5,698 nucleotides of DNA from Bifidobacterium sp. UBA6881 (GTDB taxonomy: Bacteria; Actinomycetota; Actinomycetes; Actinomycetales; Bifidobacteriaceae). The DNA is taken from the NCBI GenBank assembly GCA_002451435.1, contig DKCF01000069.1, forward strand, positions 1-5,698, given 5' to 3'. Numbering within the stretch: position 1 is the first letter of the stretch; every line of letters starts with the position of its first letter. Both the position numbers and the translations under genes were made by a program. Shown piece by piece: positions 5,673 through 5,698 of the stretch. The notes below the pieces were generated by a model. It saw nothing but the letters and a program-made list of their open reading frames with translations, made no database searches and was not told the origin of the DNA.

Positions 5673-5698
5673 TGTTGTTTGTCACCTTTGCTCTGCAT
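5673..5698 (-). promoter_or_regulatory. obgE upstream edge with ribosome-binding site
   Basis: AAAGGTG at 5689-5683 is the likely ribosome-binding site, about 10 nt before the obgE ATG, rather far but usable. An upstream gene may end here: one frame stops at TGA 5684-5682 after AEQR, and another stops at TGA 5671-5669, overlapping the obgE start as ATGA. The 26 bases do not show which frame is used, if any. Confidence 0.5.

Noticed and set aside
1..5698. Mobile element, CRISPR array or defence system
   Set aside because: No transposase, integrase, spaced repeats, long terminal inverted repeats or unfamiliar gene was found; nearly all of the window is explained by five conserved genes and one tRNA.

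Overview
The window looks like a chromosomal housekeeping locus from a high-GC actinobacterium, most likely a Bifidobacterium. This rests on gene content and order, GC-rich coding sequence, the 563-residue Obg with a C-terminal extension, and the acidic Ala/Glu-rich head on NusG. The genus is inferred from recalled family features, not from a search. Every gene that can be supported lies on the minus strand, so the locus is read from high to low coordinates.

Layout in order of transcription: (1) the GTPase gene obgE (5672-3981), preceded by 26 nt that may include the end of an upstream gene; (2) an 80-nt gap holding a strong hairpin (3930-3968); (3) proB, glutamate 5-kinase (3900-2767), with a GGGAGG ribosome-binding site; (4) a 147-nt gap with a small hairpin and a possible promoter; (5) a class I PLP-dependent aminotransferase of the aspartate aminotransferase Ib type (about 2619-1405), followed by an intrinsic-type terminator (1329-1372); (6) a control region of about 160 nt (1171-1328) with candidate promoters, an imperfect inverted repeat and a 10-bp direct repeat; (7) tRNA-Trp(CCA) with an encoded CCA end (1170-1095), then secE (1058-831) and nusG (807-1). 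The first base of the window is the last base of the nusG stop codon.

The tRNA-Trp/secE/nusG group supplies a tRNA, a subunit of the Sec translocon and a transcription elongation factor. Such a cluster usually leads into rplK-rplA, which would lie outside this window. ObgE serves ribosome assembly, ProB starts proline synthesis from glutamate, and the aminotransferase links glutamate, aspartate and 2-oxoacids. The last three look like neighbours, not one pathway.

I found no mobile element, CRISPR array, defence system or clearly novel system. The points worth a second look are regulatory: the obgE-proB hairpin, a possibly leaderless aminotransferase mRNA, and the structured region ahead of tRNA-Trp. 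Two protein extensions (the ObgE tail and the NusG head) are also of interest.
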